Positions 7,561 through 16,997 of a DNA stretch of 64,000 nt are shown here, piece by piece. The notes under the pieces were generated by a model. That model was not told the origin of the DNA. It was given only the letters and a program-made list of their open reading frames with translations, and made no database searches. The translations under genes were made by a program, and so were the position numbers. Numbering within the stretch: the stretch's first letter is position 1; each line of letters starts with the position of its first letter. The DNA is from an uncultured Armatimonadota bacterium (lineage in GTDB: Bacteria; Armatimonadota; Fimbriimonadia; Fimbriimonadales; Fimbriimonadaceae): NCBI GenBank assembly GCA_903927345.1, contig CAIYMO010000014.1, positions 62,001-126,000 of the forward strand, in the 5' to 3' direction.

Positions 7561-10500
7561 ATGGAGACAATCGAACAGATTCAACAAGACAGACGCCAGG
7601 TCGCCCTCGACAAGATGCGTGCTGAACTCGAAGGCAAGCGCGGTCAGCAGTACTGGCGCACGCTCGAAGAGGTCATGCAAACTCCAGAGTTCGAGGCCTG
7701 GTTTGAGGATGAATTCCCGAATCGAAAAGAAATTTTTGAGATTGACCGACGATCGCTCCTGAAGTTCGCCGGAGCAGGCTTGGCTCTTGCCGGATTGACC
7801 GGATGCCGAGGCGTCTTCCTTCCTGAAGAGAAGCTCGTTCCTTATGTTAAGGCTCCTGAAGAATACGTTTCCGGTAAGCCTCTGTTCTATGCGTCTGCGG
7901 TGACTCTCGCGGGCTACGCGACGGGTGTTCTGGTTGAGCAGTTCGAAGGTCGACCAATCAAGCTTGAAGGAAACCCTGATCATCCTGCTTCGAGCGGTGC
8001 GCTCGACTCGATGTCGCAGGCAGAAATCCTGAACTTCTACGATCCAGATCGTTCGCAAAACGTAACCACCGGTGGCGATATCTCCACGTGGGAAGCGTTC
8101 TTCCGAGAAGCTGGTCCAAAGGTTGCTGCTGGAGGAGTTGGCATCTTGGTTGGTGCGCTCACTTCGCCAACCGCAGCACGACTTCTTTCTCGGCTTCAAG
8201 CAAAGGGCGCAAAGCTTTACTCTCACGAGCCTGCAGGTCGAGCTAATGTGACCAAGGCGGTTGCAGCGGTAACGGGTAAGCCCGGCGTTCCTGTTTACGA
8301 CTTCAGCAAGGCTAAGGTCGTCATCTCGCTTGATTCTGATTTCTTGAGTCGATCCGACAACCCAGGAGCCCTGGTTTACGCTCGACAATTCGCTAAGGCT
8401 CGACGGGTCCTCGGTGAAAAGGGTGAAATGAGCCGTCTCTACGCAATCGAGGCTGCTGCCGGAACAGTTGGCGCAATGGCGGATCACCGCTATGCAGTCA
8501 AGCCGAGCGAAGTCTACGGCGCAGGTTGCGCTCTCGCAAATGCTCTTGGCATTGCTGAGCCAGCAGGTGCCGCTCCAGCGAACATCGCGGCTGACCTCGG
8601 CGCAATCGCTGCCGATCTTCAAAAGAACCGAAGCGCAAGCATCGTAGTAGCCGGTGAGCACCAGCCTGCAGAGGTCCATCAGCTCGCGTTCCAAATCAAC
8701 CAGTTCCTTGGAAACGTTGGTCAGACGGTTAAGTTTGTCGAGACCCCTGAGTTCACTACTAGCTATGGTTCGGTACAGGATCTTCTTGCCGACATCAAGG
8801 GCGCAAAGATCAAAACCCTTTTGATCAGCAACACGAACCCGGTTTATTCGGCTCCAGCTGATCTGAAAGTCGGCGAAGTGCTCTCAGCAGCTACCGCCGT
8901 CGCTAAGATCCACCACGGACTCTACTTCGACGAAACGGCTGAAGTGGCTGATTGGCACATCCCGATGACTCACACTCTTGAGGCGTGGGGAGATGCTCGA
9001 TCGTTCGAAGGAACTGCAACCATCGTCCAGCCTCTCATTGCTCCTCTGTACGAGGGTCGAAGTGATATCGAAGTCTTCTCAGGTCTCCTTGGTGAGCCAA
9101 AAGGTGGCTACGATCTCGTTCGAGAAACACTTACTTCAAAGGGCTTCGGTGGAGCTACCTTCGAAAAGGCTTGGAGAGAGGCGATCCACAACGGAACGAT
9201 TCCAAACTCCGCTTCAGCAACTCTGGCAATGGCCGGTGGTGCGGCACCGCTTCCTGCTCCGGTTAAGAGCAAGGGAATGGAAGTCGTCTTCGCTCCAGAC
9301 CCAACCATCTTCGACGGTCGCTTCGCCAACAACGGTTGGTTGCAAGAGACTCCAAAACCGCTGAGCAAGCTCGTTTGGGATAACGTCGTCTACATGGCTC
9401 CTTCCGATGCCGAGAGCAACAAAATCGCAATGGACGATGTTGTTCTGGTCAGGACGGCAGCTGGTGAGGTCGAAGGAACAGCCTTTATTCTTCCAGGTCA
9501 CGCAAAGGGCTCCGTAACGATTCACCTCGGCTACGGAAGAACCGCTGGCGGAACCTTGGCGACCCTGAGTGGAGTTGACGGTGGAGGATTCAGCGCATAC
9601 AAGCTGATGTCCGCAAAGAACACTTGCTTCGCTGACGTTACCATTACCCCAACTGGAAAGACTCAGCACCTGTCAACAACTCAGGGCCACAACCCACTTG
9701 GTGGAGACAGAATTCCTGACCACCGAGACGTCATTCGAGAAGCGACTCTCGAGAAGTTCAACGCTGCGGAAAATAAGCGCGAAGCTCTCATGGTCGGGCA
9801 CTCGATGGAGCAAGAAGAGATTAAGGAGAACAACCTGTTCCCCGAAGAGGTCTTCGAGTGGAAGGGCGAGCAGTGGGGAATGACCATCGACATGAACGCC
9901 TGTACCGGTTGCGGTGCATGTATCACGGCATGTCAAGCTGAAAACAATATCTCCGTTGTAGGTAAGGAGCAAGTCTCGCGAGGTCGAGAAATGCACTGGA
10001 TCCGAATCGACCGCTACTACAGCGGATCTGACGAGAACCCAAGCGTAACCTGGCAGCCAGTCGCCTGTGTCCACTGCGAAGCTGCTCCATGTGAGCCAGT
10101 TTGCCCTGTTGCAGCGACGGTCCACAGCCACGAAGGTATCAACCAGATGGTCTACAACCGCTGCGTTGGAACTCGATACTGCTCCAACAACTGCCCCTAC
10201 AAGGTGCGCCGCTTTAACTACCTTAACTGGACCGACAACCAAGCTCAGTTCAGCGACAAGAATAAGAAGGTCAGCACCCGATACATTCCTGGCGCGATCA
10301 ACAATCCGAAGGACAACGGACTTCAGCTCCTCAAGATGCTGAACAACCCAGACGTTTCGGTTCGAGGTCGAGGTGTCATGGAGAAGTGCACCTACTGCAC
10401 CCAGCGTATCAACGAAGCTCGAATTGAGGCGAAGAAGGCTGGCCGACCAATCGCAGAAGGCGATGTGGTCACCGCTTGCCAACAAGCTTGTCCAAGCGAA

Positions 10501-10680
10501 GCAATTGTCTTCGGAAACATTGCTGACAAGAACAGCGCAGTCGCAAAGCTCCGAAAGGATCCTCGCAGCTACCTGCTTCTCGAAGAGCTTCAAACTCGGC
10601 CGCGAACGTCGCACCTTGCGAAGCTTCGCAACCCGAATCCAGAGATCAAATCTGCTCAGTCTGAGGAGGCACACCACTAA
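7561..10680 (+). CDS. actB: Alternative complex III subunit B, molybdopterin-oxidoreductase-like iron-sulfur protein
   Basis: A 1039-residue fusion of a molybdopterin-oxidoreductase-like region (to about residue 770) and an NrfC-type ferredoxin region (about 770-1000). A 60-residue cytoplasmic head precedes a twin-arginine motif, [11 protein letters not shown] (RR at 63-64), and a lipobox LTGC with Cys82, so export is probably by Tat with lipid attachment. The iron-sulfur part begins with [11 protein letters not shown] (Cys781, 784, 787, 791); CVHC at 836 opens the next set, and further CxxC and CP groups follow, enough for four clusters as in known ActB. Known ActB proteins do not carry a molybdenum cofactor. 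The stop overlaps actC by one base. Confidence 0.95.
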   Translation: METIEQIQQDRRQVALDKMRAELEGKRGQQYWRTLEEVMQTPEFEAWFEDEFPNRKEIFEIDRRSLLKFAGAGLALAGLTGCRGVFLPEEKLVPYVKAPEEYVSGKPLFYASAVTLAGYATGVLVEQFEGRPIKLEGNPDHPASSGALDSMSQAEILNFYDPDRSQNVTTGGDISTWEAFFREAGPKVAAGGVGILVGALTSPTAARLLSRLQAKGAKLYSHEPAGRANVTKAVAAVTGKPGVPVYDFSKAKVVISLDSDFLSRSDNPGALVYARQFAKARRVLGEKGEMSRLYAIEAAAGTVGAMADHRYAVKPSEVYGAGCALANALGIAEPAGAAPANIAADLGAIAADLQKNRSASIVVAGEHQPAEVHQLAFQINQFLGNVGQTVKFVETPEFTTSYGSVQDLLADIKGAKIKTLLISNTNPVYSAPADLKVGEVLSAATAVAKIHHGLYFDETAEVADWHIPMTHTLEAWGDARSFEGTATIVQPLIAPLYEGRSDIEVFSGLLGEPKGGYDLVRETLTSKGFGGATFEKAWREAIHNGTIPNSASATLAMAGGAAPLPAPVKSKGMEVVFAPDPTIFDGRFANNGWLQETPKPLSKLVWDNVVYMAPSDAESNKIAMDDVVLVRTAAGEVEGTAFILPGHAKGSVTIHLGYGRTAGGTLATLSGVDGGGFSAYKLMSAKNTCFADVTITPTGKTQHLSTTQGHNPLGGDRIPDHRDVIREATLEKFNAAENKREALMVGHSMEQEEIKENNLFPEEVFEWKGEQWGMTIDMNACTGCGACITACQAENNISVVGKEQVSRGREMHWIRIDRYYSGSDENPSVTWQPVACVHCEAAPCEPVCPVAATVHSHEGINQMVYNRCVGTRYCSNNCPYKVRRFNYLNWTDNQAQFSDKNKKVSTRYIPGAINNPKDNGLQLLKMLNNPDVSVRGRGVMEKCTYCTQRINEARIEAKKAGRPIAEGDVVTACQQACPSEAIVFGNIADKNSAVAKLRKDPRSYLLLEELQTRPRTSHLAKLRNPNPEIKSAQSEEAHH

Positions 10681-12080
10681 TGGCGAAAGTTCAAGATCGA
10701 AAGCTGAACGACCTGCTCATCACGGGCGATCAGACGTACACATCCATCGACTCATCGGTCGATAGGCTGATCCTTAACCAGAAACTCCACGGAAAGGGCT
10801 GGAACATCCTGTTCCTGATCGGAATTTCTTTGACCGGACTGCTCGGCGTTTCCATCTTCTGGCTCCTCTACCAAGGAATCGGAATCTGGGGCAACAACGT
10901 TCCGTCAGCATGGGGCTTCGACATCATCAACTTCGTTTGGTGGATCGGTATCGGCCACGCTGGAACGCTGATTTCGGCGATTTTGCTCCTCATGCGCCAA
11001 CAATGGCGAAACTCGATCAACCGCTTCGCTGAAGCGATGACGATTTTTGCAGTTATGTGCGCCGGACTCTATCCGATTCTGCACACAGGGCGACCTTGGA
11101 ACGCCTACTGGCTCTTCCCTTATCCAAACATCCTTGCGATGTGGCCACAGTTCCGCTCTCCGCTGATGTGGGACGTTGCTGCGGTTTCAACCTACTTCTC
11201 GGTCTCAGCTGTCTTCTGGTTCGTCGGACTCATCCCTGACTTCGCAACCCTGCGAGACAAGAGCACCAACAAGTACGGAAAAGTCATCTTCGGCACCCTT
11301 GCGATGGGATGGCGAGGAAGTAACCAGCACTGGCACCGATACGAGCAGATGTATCTTCTGCTTGCAGGTCTCTCAACTCCGCTCGTTCTTTCGGTTCACA
11401 GTATCGTTAGCTTCGACTTTGCGATCTCGATCGTTCCAGGTTGGAACGTTACCGTCTTCCCACCATACTTTGTTGCTGGTGCGGTCTTCGCCGGATTCGC
11501 AATGGTTATGACCTGGGGCCTCCCGCTTCGCAAGTTCTACAACCTGAAGCATCTGATCACGGATCGACACATCGACTGGATGTGCAAGATCACGCTGGCA
11601 ACCGGTCTGATCGTTTTCTACGGTTACCTTCTGGAAATCTTCTACTCCTGGTACAGCGGCAACTTCTACGAGTTCAAGCTCTTGATGAAGACGCGCTTCA
11701 CCGGAATCTACGCTCCGATGTACTGGTTGCTGATCTTCTGCAACGGTATCGCGCCGCAGATCTTCTGGGTTCCAAAGTATCGTCGACACGAACCAACGAT
11801 CATCGTTGTCTGCTTCCTCATCTCTGTAGGTATGTGGCTCGAGCGATTCGTTATCATTCCGATGTCGCTTACCAACAACTACCTGCCGTCGAGTGACAAG
11901 CCTTACTACCCATCGTTCTGGGACGTGGCAATGTTCACTGGCACGATCGGACTCTTTATCACGCTCATGATGCTCTTCATCCGCTTCCTGCCGGTGATCA
12001 ACATCTTCGAGGTGAAGGACCTGTTCTACAAGATGGGCGGCAAGAAGGAAATTGTCGAAGAAGTGGGGGCAAATAGCTAA
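10680..12080 (+). CDS. actC: Alternative complex III subunit C, NrfD/PsrC-type quinol-binding membrane protein
   Basis: A 466-residue polytopic membrane protein of the NrfD/PsrC family with about ten hydrophobic segments. It starts with a polar 40-residue cytoplasmic head. In alternative complex III, ActC sits beside ActB and carries the quinol oxidation site. The start is set by a strong GAGGAGG about nine bases upstream, located inside the end of actB, and TAATG couples it to the previous stop. A second NrfD-like gene, actF, follows three genes later, as in other act operons. Length is typical. Confidence 0.94.
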   Translation: MAKVQDRKLNDLLITGDQTYTSIDSSVDRLILNQKLHGKGWNILFLIGISLTGLLGVSIFWLLYQGIGIWGNNVPSAWGFDIINFVWWIGIGHAGTLISAILLLMRQQWRNSINRFAEAMTIFAVMCAGLYPILHTGRPWNAYWLFPYPNILAMWPQFRSPLMWDVAAVSTYFSVSAVFWFVGLIPDFATLRDKSTNKYGKVIFGTLAMGWRGSNQHWHRYEQMYLLLAGLSTPLVLSVHSIVSFDFAISIVPGWNVTVFPPYFVAGAVFAGFAMVMTWGLPLRKFYNLKHLITDRHIDWMCKITLATGLIVFYGYLLEIFYSWYSGNFYEFKLLMKTRFTGIYAPMYWLLIFCNGIAPQIFWVPKYRRHEPTIIVVCFLISVGMWLERFVIIPMSLTNNYLPSSDKPYYPSFWDVAMFTGTIGLFITLMMLFIRFLPVINIFEVKDLFYKMGGKKEIVEEVGANS

Positions 12081-12631
12081 TGGCACACGATTGGTCAGAT
12101 CCGTCCGGGCTTTGGGGACTCGTTGGAGAGTTCGAAAAGCCCGAAGACTTGATGAAAGCAGCTGAGGCGGCAAAGCACAAAGGCTTCCGCAAGATGGATG
12201 CTTACTCGCCGTTCCCGATTCACGGGCTCAGCGAAGCCATCGGCTTCCGAGACAATCGGGTGCCCTGGACCGTCTTCATCTTCGGCCTCATTGGCGTCAC
12301 CTGCGGCTACTCGCTTGAGTACTACACCGCAGTGATCGACTATCCAATGAACGTTGGTGGACGACCTCTGAACTCGGTTCCCGCGTTCATCCCGGTCGCA
12401 TACGAAGCAACCATTCTCTGCGCCGCATTCAGCGCCGCAATCGGAATGTTTGTCTACAACAAGCTGCCAAAGCCTTATCACCCAATCTTCAACGCGAAGA
12501 ACTTCGAGCGAGCGACCCAGGATCGCTTCTTCCTTGCGGTCGAAGCGGAAGATCCCGTGTACGACGCAAAGGTGATCGAAAAAGTTATGAAAGACAACGG
12601 AGCCGTGGAGGTGTCTGAATGCGACTACTAA
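12080..12631 (+). CDS. actD: Alternative complex III subunit D (DUF3341)
   Basis: A 183-residue protein with two membrane helices (about 62-82 and 106-126) between polar ends. This is the DUF3341 arrangement of ActD. The N-terminal stretch GLVGEFEKPEDLMKAAEAA is characteristic of the family. The role is structural, packing against ActC/ActF in the membrane. The start overlaps the actC stop by one base (TAATG) and its end overlaps actE by 13 bases, which fits tight stoichiometric expression of the complex. Confidence 0.93.
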   Translation: MAHDWSDPSGLWGLVGEFEKPEDLMKAAEAAKHKGFRKMDAYSPFPIHGLSEAIGFRDNRVPWTVFIFGLIGVTCGYSLEYYTAVIDYPMNVGGRPLNSVPAFIPVAYEATILCAAFSAAIGMFVYNKLPKPYHPIFNAKNFERATQDRFFLAVEAEDPVYDAKVIEKVMKDNGAVEVSECDY

Positions 12632-13233
12632 GACTCGGGCTGGGTTGCGCCGCAATCGGACTGCTTCTCGCTGGCTGTAACACAGACATGTGGGTTCAGC
12701 AGAAGTCGCACCCACTCGATAAGAGTGACTTCTTCCCAGATGGACAAGCATCCCGACCGTTGCTCCAGGGCACCATCGCTCGGGGCCACCTTCGAGCAGA
12801 CGCAGTCTTCTTCACCGGTATCGACAATGGTAAGTGGGTTGACAAGATCCCAACCGAAGTCAACATGGACCTGTTGAAGCGCGGACAAGAGCGATTCGAC
12901 ATCTACTGCACGCCATGCCATGGCCGACTCGGAGACGGTGAGGGAATGATCGCCAAGCGAGGCTTCAAGTTGAAGCGACCTGTCGGCAACATCCACACCG
13001 ATCGTCTGCGCAAGATGCCAGTCGGACATTTCTACGATGTCATCACTAATGGCTACGGAGCCATGTATAGCTACGCAAGTCGTATCGAACCAAAGGATCG
13101 ATGGGCTATCGTTGCTTATATCCGAGCACTTCAGCTCAGTCAAAACGTAAAAGCAACGGATCTGACGTCGGAGCAACAAGCAAAGTTGAATGAGAAACCA
13201 CAAGCTGAATCGCACGAGGGAGGCGCACACTAA
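12619..13233 (+). CDS. actE: Alternative complex III subunit E, monoheme cytochrome c lipoprotein
   Basis: A 204-residue exported lipoprotein. A hydrophobic signal ends in the lipobox LAGC (Cys20). A class I cytochrome c domain has its heme site CTPCH near residue 96, followed by GRLGDGEGM, and a Met-rich segment (KMPVGHFYD, GAMYSY) able to supply the distal ligand. ActE is believed to hand electrons to the oxidase or a soluble carrier. The start lies inside actD with a GGAGG just upstream. The tail after about residue 165 is polar and flexible. Confidence 0.94.
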   Translation: MRLLRLGLGCAAIGLLLAGCNTDMWVQQKSHPLDKSDFFPDGQASRPLLQGTIARGHLRADAVFFTGIDNGKWVDKIPTEVNMDLLKRGQERFDIYCTPCHGRLGDGEGMIAKRGFKLKRPVGNIHTDRLRKMPVGHFYDVITNGYGAMYSYASRIEPKDRWAIVAYIRALQLSQNVKATDLTSEQQAKLNEKPQAESHEGGAH

Positions 13234-14468
13234 TGAGTGAAGCCGTCATCTCAAACGCTCCGGTCGATACCGAGAAGCCAAAGTTCTTTAACTACAAGGG
13301 AATCACCACCATCCTTGGTGGAGTCGGTTTCCTCGGTCTCGTAGCATTTCTTTCCGTCGGAAGCGGCGACACGCACAAGTTCATGCTGAACTCGTACATG
13401 TACGGCTACATCTTCTGGCTGATGGTCACCTGTGGATGCCTCGCGCTCACCCTCCTGCACAACTCAATCAAGAGCAGCTGGACCCTTCCAGTTCTCCGCA
13501 TCTTTGAAGCTGGATCAGGTTGGATGACCTGGGGAATGCTCGCAATCGGGCTCGTTCCACTCATCCTTAAGACCGACGTGGTCTACGAATGGGCACGACC
13601 CGAAGCTGCAAGCGACTTTATCCTTTCTCGAAAAGCCGCGTTCCTAAACAAGCCAGTCTTCGCAGGTGTTATCCTCGGTGGATACGCACTGTTCGCCTTC
13701 ATGGCAAACACGCTTCGAAAGTCGACCAATCGACACGATAAGAGCGGCGATGCAAACGAGTATCAGTTCCGAACCAACTTCGCCACCCCAATGATGGTGA
13801 TCTTCGTTTCGGTCTTGACCTTCGTTCTCACCTTGCTCGCAATGTCGCTAACGCCAAAGTGGTACAGCACGATCTACACCCTCTGGCTGTTGATCGGTGG
13901 ATGCCAAGCAGCTCTCTCGATGGCGATCTTCCTCGTCACTCGCAACGCTGCCAAGCAACCATACGCAAACGTGATGGCACCAGGTCTTACCAAAGACCTT
14001 GGCAACATGATGTTCGTTCTGACGATGCTTTGGGGCTACACCTCGGTATCGCAGCTCATCATCCTCTGGAACGGTAACTTGCCTGAAACCACCGTGTTCT
14101 ACGCCCACCGAGGCGCAGATGCGATGCTCGGCTGGAACCTAATCGGAGCCTCAACGATTCTCGGATGCTTCGTCATCCCCTTCGTTACGCTCCTCTCACC
14201 ACGAGTAAAGCGATACGCGGACCGTCTTGCCCTGATCGCAGCATTCATCTTCTGCTTCCGCATCCTGGATGTCTACTGGATCATCGGCGCGTCCATCCCA
14301 TCACGGATGAGCCCACAGGCATTCGGTCCTAGCTCCATCTTTGATGCAATCGGGTGGATTGTCATGGCCCTCGCCTGGTTCGCAGTCATGCTGAACAATG
14401 TCGAAAAGGCTCCTCTGATTCCTCTCTACGACAAGCGACTTGAGGAGGCAAAGAACAATGCACACTAA
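13233..14468 (+). CDS. actF: Alternative complex III subunit F, second NrfD-like membrane protein
   Basis: A 411-residue integral membrane protein with about ten hydrophobic segments, related to ActC. In alternative complex III, ActF mirrors ActC in the membrane and its role in quinol binding or proton movement is debated. TAATG couples it to actE, with GAGGGAGG upstream. Its 3' end overlaps the next gene by 11 bases and contains that gene's ribosome site (GAGGAGG), so the small protein that follows is translationally tied to the complex. Confidence 0.93.
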   Translation: MSEAVISNAPVDTEKPKFFNYKGITTILGGVGFLGLVAFLSVGSGDTHKFMLNSYMYGYIFWLMVTCGCLALTLLHNSIKSSWTLPVLRIFEAGSGWMTWGMLAIGLVPLILKTDVVYEWARPEAASDFILSRKAAFLNKPVFAGVILGGYALFAFMANTLRKSTNRHDKSGDANEYQFRTNFATPMMVIFVSVLTFVLTLLAMSLTPKWYSTIYTLWLLIGGCQAALSMAIFLVTRNAAKQPYANVMAPGLTKDLGNMMFVLTMLWGYTSVSQLIILWNGNLPETTVFYAHRGADAMLGWNLIGASTILGCFVIPFVTLLSPRVKRYADRLALIAAFIFCFRILDVYWIIGASIPSRMSPQAFGPSSIFDAIGWIVMALAWFAVMLNNVEKAPLIPLYDKRLEEAKNNAH

Positions 14469-14919
14469 GCCAGATCCAATTGATCCAGATGTTTTAGACA
14501 AAATGGGTTACGATCGACGTGACCTAGATGTCCCGTCGATTCGAAAGGCCACCATCTACACCGTTGTCGGATGTGTTGTCTGCTACATCATCGCTGTCTA
14601 CATCTACAACCTCTTCATTGATGGCTCGCTAATGCACGTTAAAAAGGATGTCACCCCTTCCCGAAACAAGGGATTGGCTGGTCAGCCCGAGCTGCAGGAC
14701 AACTTCACCACCAAGGTCGACATCAAGCGAATGCGCGAAGATGAAGATAAGAAGCTGAATCACTACGGCTGGGTGAATGAGGCCGCCGGAACTGCGAGGA
14801 TTCCTGTTAGCGAAGCAATGGCGTCAGTCGCCAAGAACGGCGTCTCAACCGGAAATTCTGTTCCCGCCAAGACGACTGGCAACACAATTAAGCTAAACAC
14901 CGAGACGGCAACCCCGTAG
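14458..14919 (+). CDS. Small single-span membrane protein between ActF and SCO
   Basis: A 153-residue protein with one membrane helix (about residues 34-55). The N-terminal side is cytoplasmic and polar, and about 95 residues are likely periplasmic. The periplasmic part contains the segment HYGWVNEAAGTARIPVSEAM. Similar motifs occur in small anchored proteins beside SCO/cox genes in other phyla, where no function is proven. The start at 14458 is chosen for the GAGGAGG nine bases upstream; an in-frame ATG at 14440 has no such signal. A role in oxidase assembly, or as an accessory subunit of the complex, is inferred from position only. The C-terminus is Thr/Asn-rich and disordered. Confidence 0.75.
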   Translation: MHTKPDPIDPDVLDKMGYDRRDLDVPSIRKATIYTVVGCVVCYIIAVYIYNLFIDGSLMHVKKDVTPSRNKGLAGQPELQDNFTTKVDIKRMREDEDKKLNHYGWVNEAAGTARIPVSEAMASVAKNGVSTGNSVPAKTTGNTIKLNTETATP

Positions 14920-14927
14920 AAGTAATC

Positions 14928-15839
14928 ATGCAACGAACTCGAGGAGCAAGCGCAATCTGGATCCCATTGATGGCAATCGCCATTGTGGTATTCGCATTTG
15001 CGATCACTCGTCCTCGAGGTCGCGGCGTCTTCGCCGACAAATTCAATCTGAAGCCCAACATTGGAGCGCAGATGCCTCTTAAGACCCCTCTCACCGACGA
15101 GAACGGGGTGACGAAGACACTCGGTCAGTATCTGCAAGTCGGAAGACCTGTGATGCTTCTCCCCATCTTCTATAAGTGCAACGGAGTTTGCTTCACCGAG
15201 CTTGACTCGCTGACTAAGATGCTCGTCAAAGAGGTCGCAGTCAGCACCAAGAAGTCCGCGGAATCAGTTGTTCCTGGACGCGACTTCGATCTCGTCGTGG
15301 TCAGCATCCACCCAAAGGAAACCGTTGAACTCGCGAGTGCTAAGAAGAAGGAAATCCTCGCAATCATGATGGACGGTTGGAAGAAGCTAACTCCAGCCCA
15401 GCAAGATGCGGCCTACCAAACCGTAGACAAGGGAATTCATTTCACAATCGGAAAGGAGTCCGACGTTCGCGAGCTCACCGCCACGATGGGGTTTGAATAC
15501 ACCTACGACGAAAAGCGCGACTGGGTCAACCACCCTGCTGCTGCCGTCTTCTTAGCCGGCGGCGGAAAAATCATCGGATACAACACCGGCGGACAATTCG
15601 CAACGATCACCGTTCGGTCAGGAGTCCGGGATGCCGCAAAGGGAGTCGTCGAGCCTCTCGGCGATGTGTTCTTCCTTGGTTGCTTCAAGATGGAAGCGTC
15701 AAGCCCGCGCACCCGAACCCTCATCCAAATTTTGAATACTGCAGCAGTTTCGACGGTTTTGATTCTGGGGATCACAATCTTCCGGATGTTCAAGAAGTAC
15801 CCGAGCAACACACTTTCACCCGGAGGGCCGACGGTCTAA
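14928..15839 (+). CDS. SCO1/SenC copper chaperone for cytochrome oxidase
   Basis: A 303-residue protein anchored at both ends: a membrane segment at about 9-26 and another near 272-292. The thioredoxin-like domain between them carries the copper ligands CNGVC (Cys84 and Cys88) and the His of WVNHP (His202), the standard SCO triad. SCO proteins deliver copper to, or reduce, the CuA site of subunit II, which is encoded next. The second C-terminal anchor is longer than in minimal SCO proteins but occurs in related operons. Eight bases separate it from the previous stop. Confidence 0.92.
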   Translation: MQRTRGASAIWIPLMAIAIVVFAFAITRPRGRGVFADKFNLKPNIGAQMPLKTPLTDENGVTKTLGQYLQVGRPVMLLPIFYKCNGVCFTELDSLTKMLVKEVAVSTKKSAESVVPGRDFDLVVVSIHPKETVELASAKKKEILAIMMDGWKKLTPAQQDAAYQTVDKGIHFTIGKESDVRELTATMGFEYTYDEKRDWVNHPAAAVFLAGGGKIIGYNTGGQFATITVRSGVRDAAKGVVEPLGDVFFLGCFKMEASSPRTRTLIQILNTAAVSTVLILGITIFRMFKKYPSNTLSPGGPTV

Positions 15840-15860
15840 TTCGTCCCAAGTCAAAGAACT

Positions 15861-16997
15861 ATGAACTGGAATCTGTTTAACTATCCAATGAACCCGCCTT
15901 CCGCGTCAAACTTCGCGGCAGAGCACGATGCGCTGTTTTACGCGATCGTCGGGCAGGCATTGTTCTTTGGCTTGCTCACCTTCGCGCTGATCATCATCTT
16001 CGCGTTTAAGTACAAGAAGGGTTCAAAAGCAGATCGCTCGAGTCCCGTGTACGAAAACGCGCGAATGGAATTCTGGTGGGTTCTCGTTCCAACGATTTTG
16101 GGACTTGCAACATTCTTCTGGAGCACCAAGCTCTTCGTTGACATGCGAACCCCGCCAAAGGATGCCAAAGAAATCTTTGTCGTCGGTAAGCAATGGATGT
16201 GGCACGTTCAACATCCAAACGGCGTACGAGAGAACAACACTTTGCACGTTCCGGTTGACACCGACATCAAGATCACGATGATCTCGCAAGACGTCATCCA
16301 CGCTTTCTATATTCCAGCCTTCCGAGTTCAGTTCATGACTGTTCCAGGACGTTACACACAGATGTGGTTCCGACCAACTCAGGTTGGCAAGTATCACCTC
16401 TTCTGCAACATGTACTGCGGAACCCAACACTCAGAAATGGGTGGATCCGTCATCGTTATGTCGAAACGCGACTACGCTGACTGGCTCATGCAACACGGAC
16501 AAGTTCGAGAGAACCTGACTGCAGCCCAAACCGGCGAAAAGATGTTCAACAAGATCGGATGCGGCAACTGCCACGGCGCTCAAGATTTGATCCCACGCGG
16601 TCCAACCCTCCGAGGCCTGTTCGGCACCACACGAGAAACCGGGGACGGACGAAAGTGGATCGCTGACGAAAGCTACATCCGAGAGTCAATCATGCGACCA
16701 ACGGAGAAGGTCACGAAGGGTTATGGCGTCACGATGCCATCCTACGACAAGACGTTCTCGGAAGAAGACATCATGAACCTGGTTGCCTACATCAAGTCCG
16801 GCGCAAACCAGAGTCTTCCAACCAGCTCGATCGCTGCATCAATCCCTGGGATCCAGGCGAGAGACGCGAGCGGCAAAGCAGGACTGAACAGCAACGCTAT
16901 GCAATTCAATTCAGATACAGCGGACGCAACTCCGACACGGCGAGGTAACGCTCCTGCCGTCGGGGCCATGGCTTCCGAGAAAGGAGATCAACAATGA
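15861..16997 (+). CDS. coxB: Cytochrome c oxidase subunit II with fused cytochrome c (caa3 type)
   Basis: A 378-residue protein with two membrane helices (about 25-49 and 71-93), a CuA cupredoxin domain and a C-terminal cytochrome c domain. CuA ligands are visible as His147 ([11 protein letters not shown]) and the cluster Cys182, Cys186, His190 and Met193 in [12 protein letters not shown]. The heme c site is CGNCH at 234-238, with a likely Met ligand in [11 protein letters not shown] fused heme c makes this a caa3 oxidase able to take electrons from the ActE/ActA hemes directly. No cleavable signal is evident. The 3' end overlaps coxA by four bases. The C-terminal 50 residues are low-complexity. 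Confidence 0.95.
   Translation: MNWNLFNYPMNPPSASNFAAEHDALFYAIVGQALFFGLLTFALIIIFAFKYKKGSKADRSSPVYENARMEFWWVLVPTILGLATFFWSTKLFVDMRTPPKDAKEIFVVGKQWMWHVQHPNGVRENNTLHVPVDTDIKITMISQDVIHAFYIPAFRVQFMTVPGRYTQMWFRPTQVGKYHLFCNMYCGTQHSEMGGSVIVMSKRDYADWLMQHGQVRENLTAAQTGEKMFNKIGCGNCHGAQDLIPRGPTLRGLFGTTRETGDGRKWIADESYIRESIMRPTEKVTKGYGVTMPSYDKTFSEEDIMNLVAYIKSGANQSLPTSSIAASIPGIQARDASGKAGLNSNAMQFNSDTADATPTRRGNAPAVGAMASEKGDQQ

Noticed and set aside
7543-8694. Long open frame (383 codons) on the minus strand inside actB.
   Set aside because: Antisense to a clearly conserved gene; open only because of codon bias. The same holds for 9673-10677 and 17504-18538 on the minus strand.
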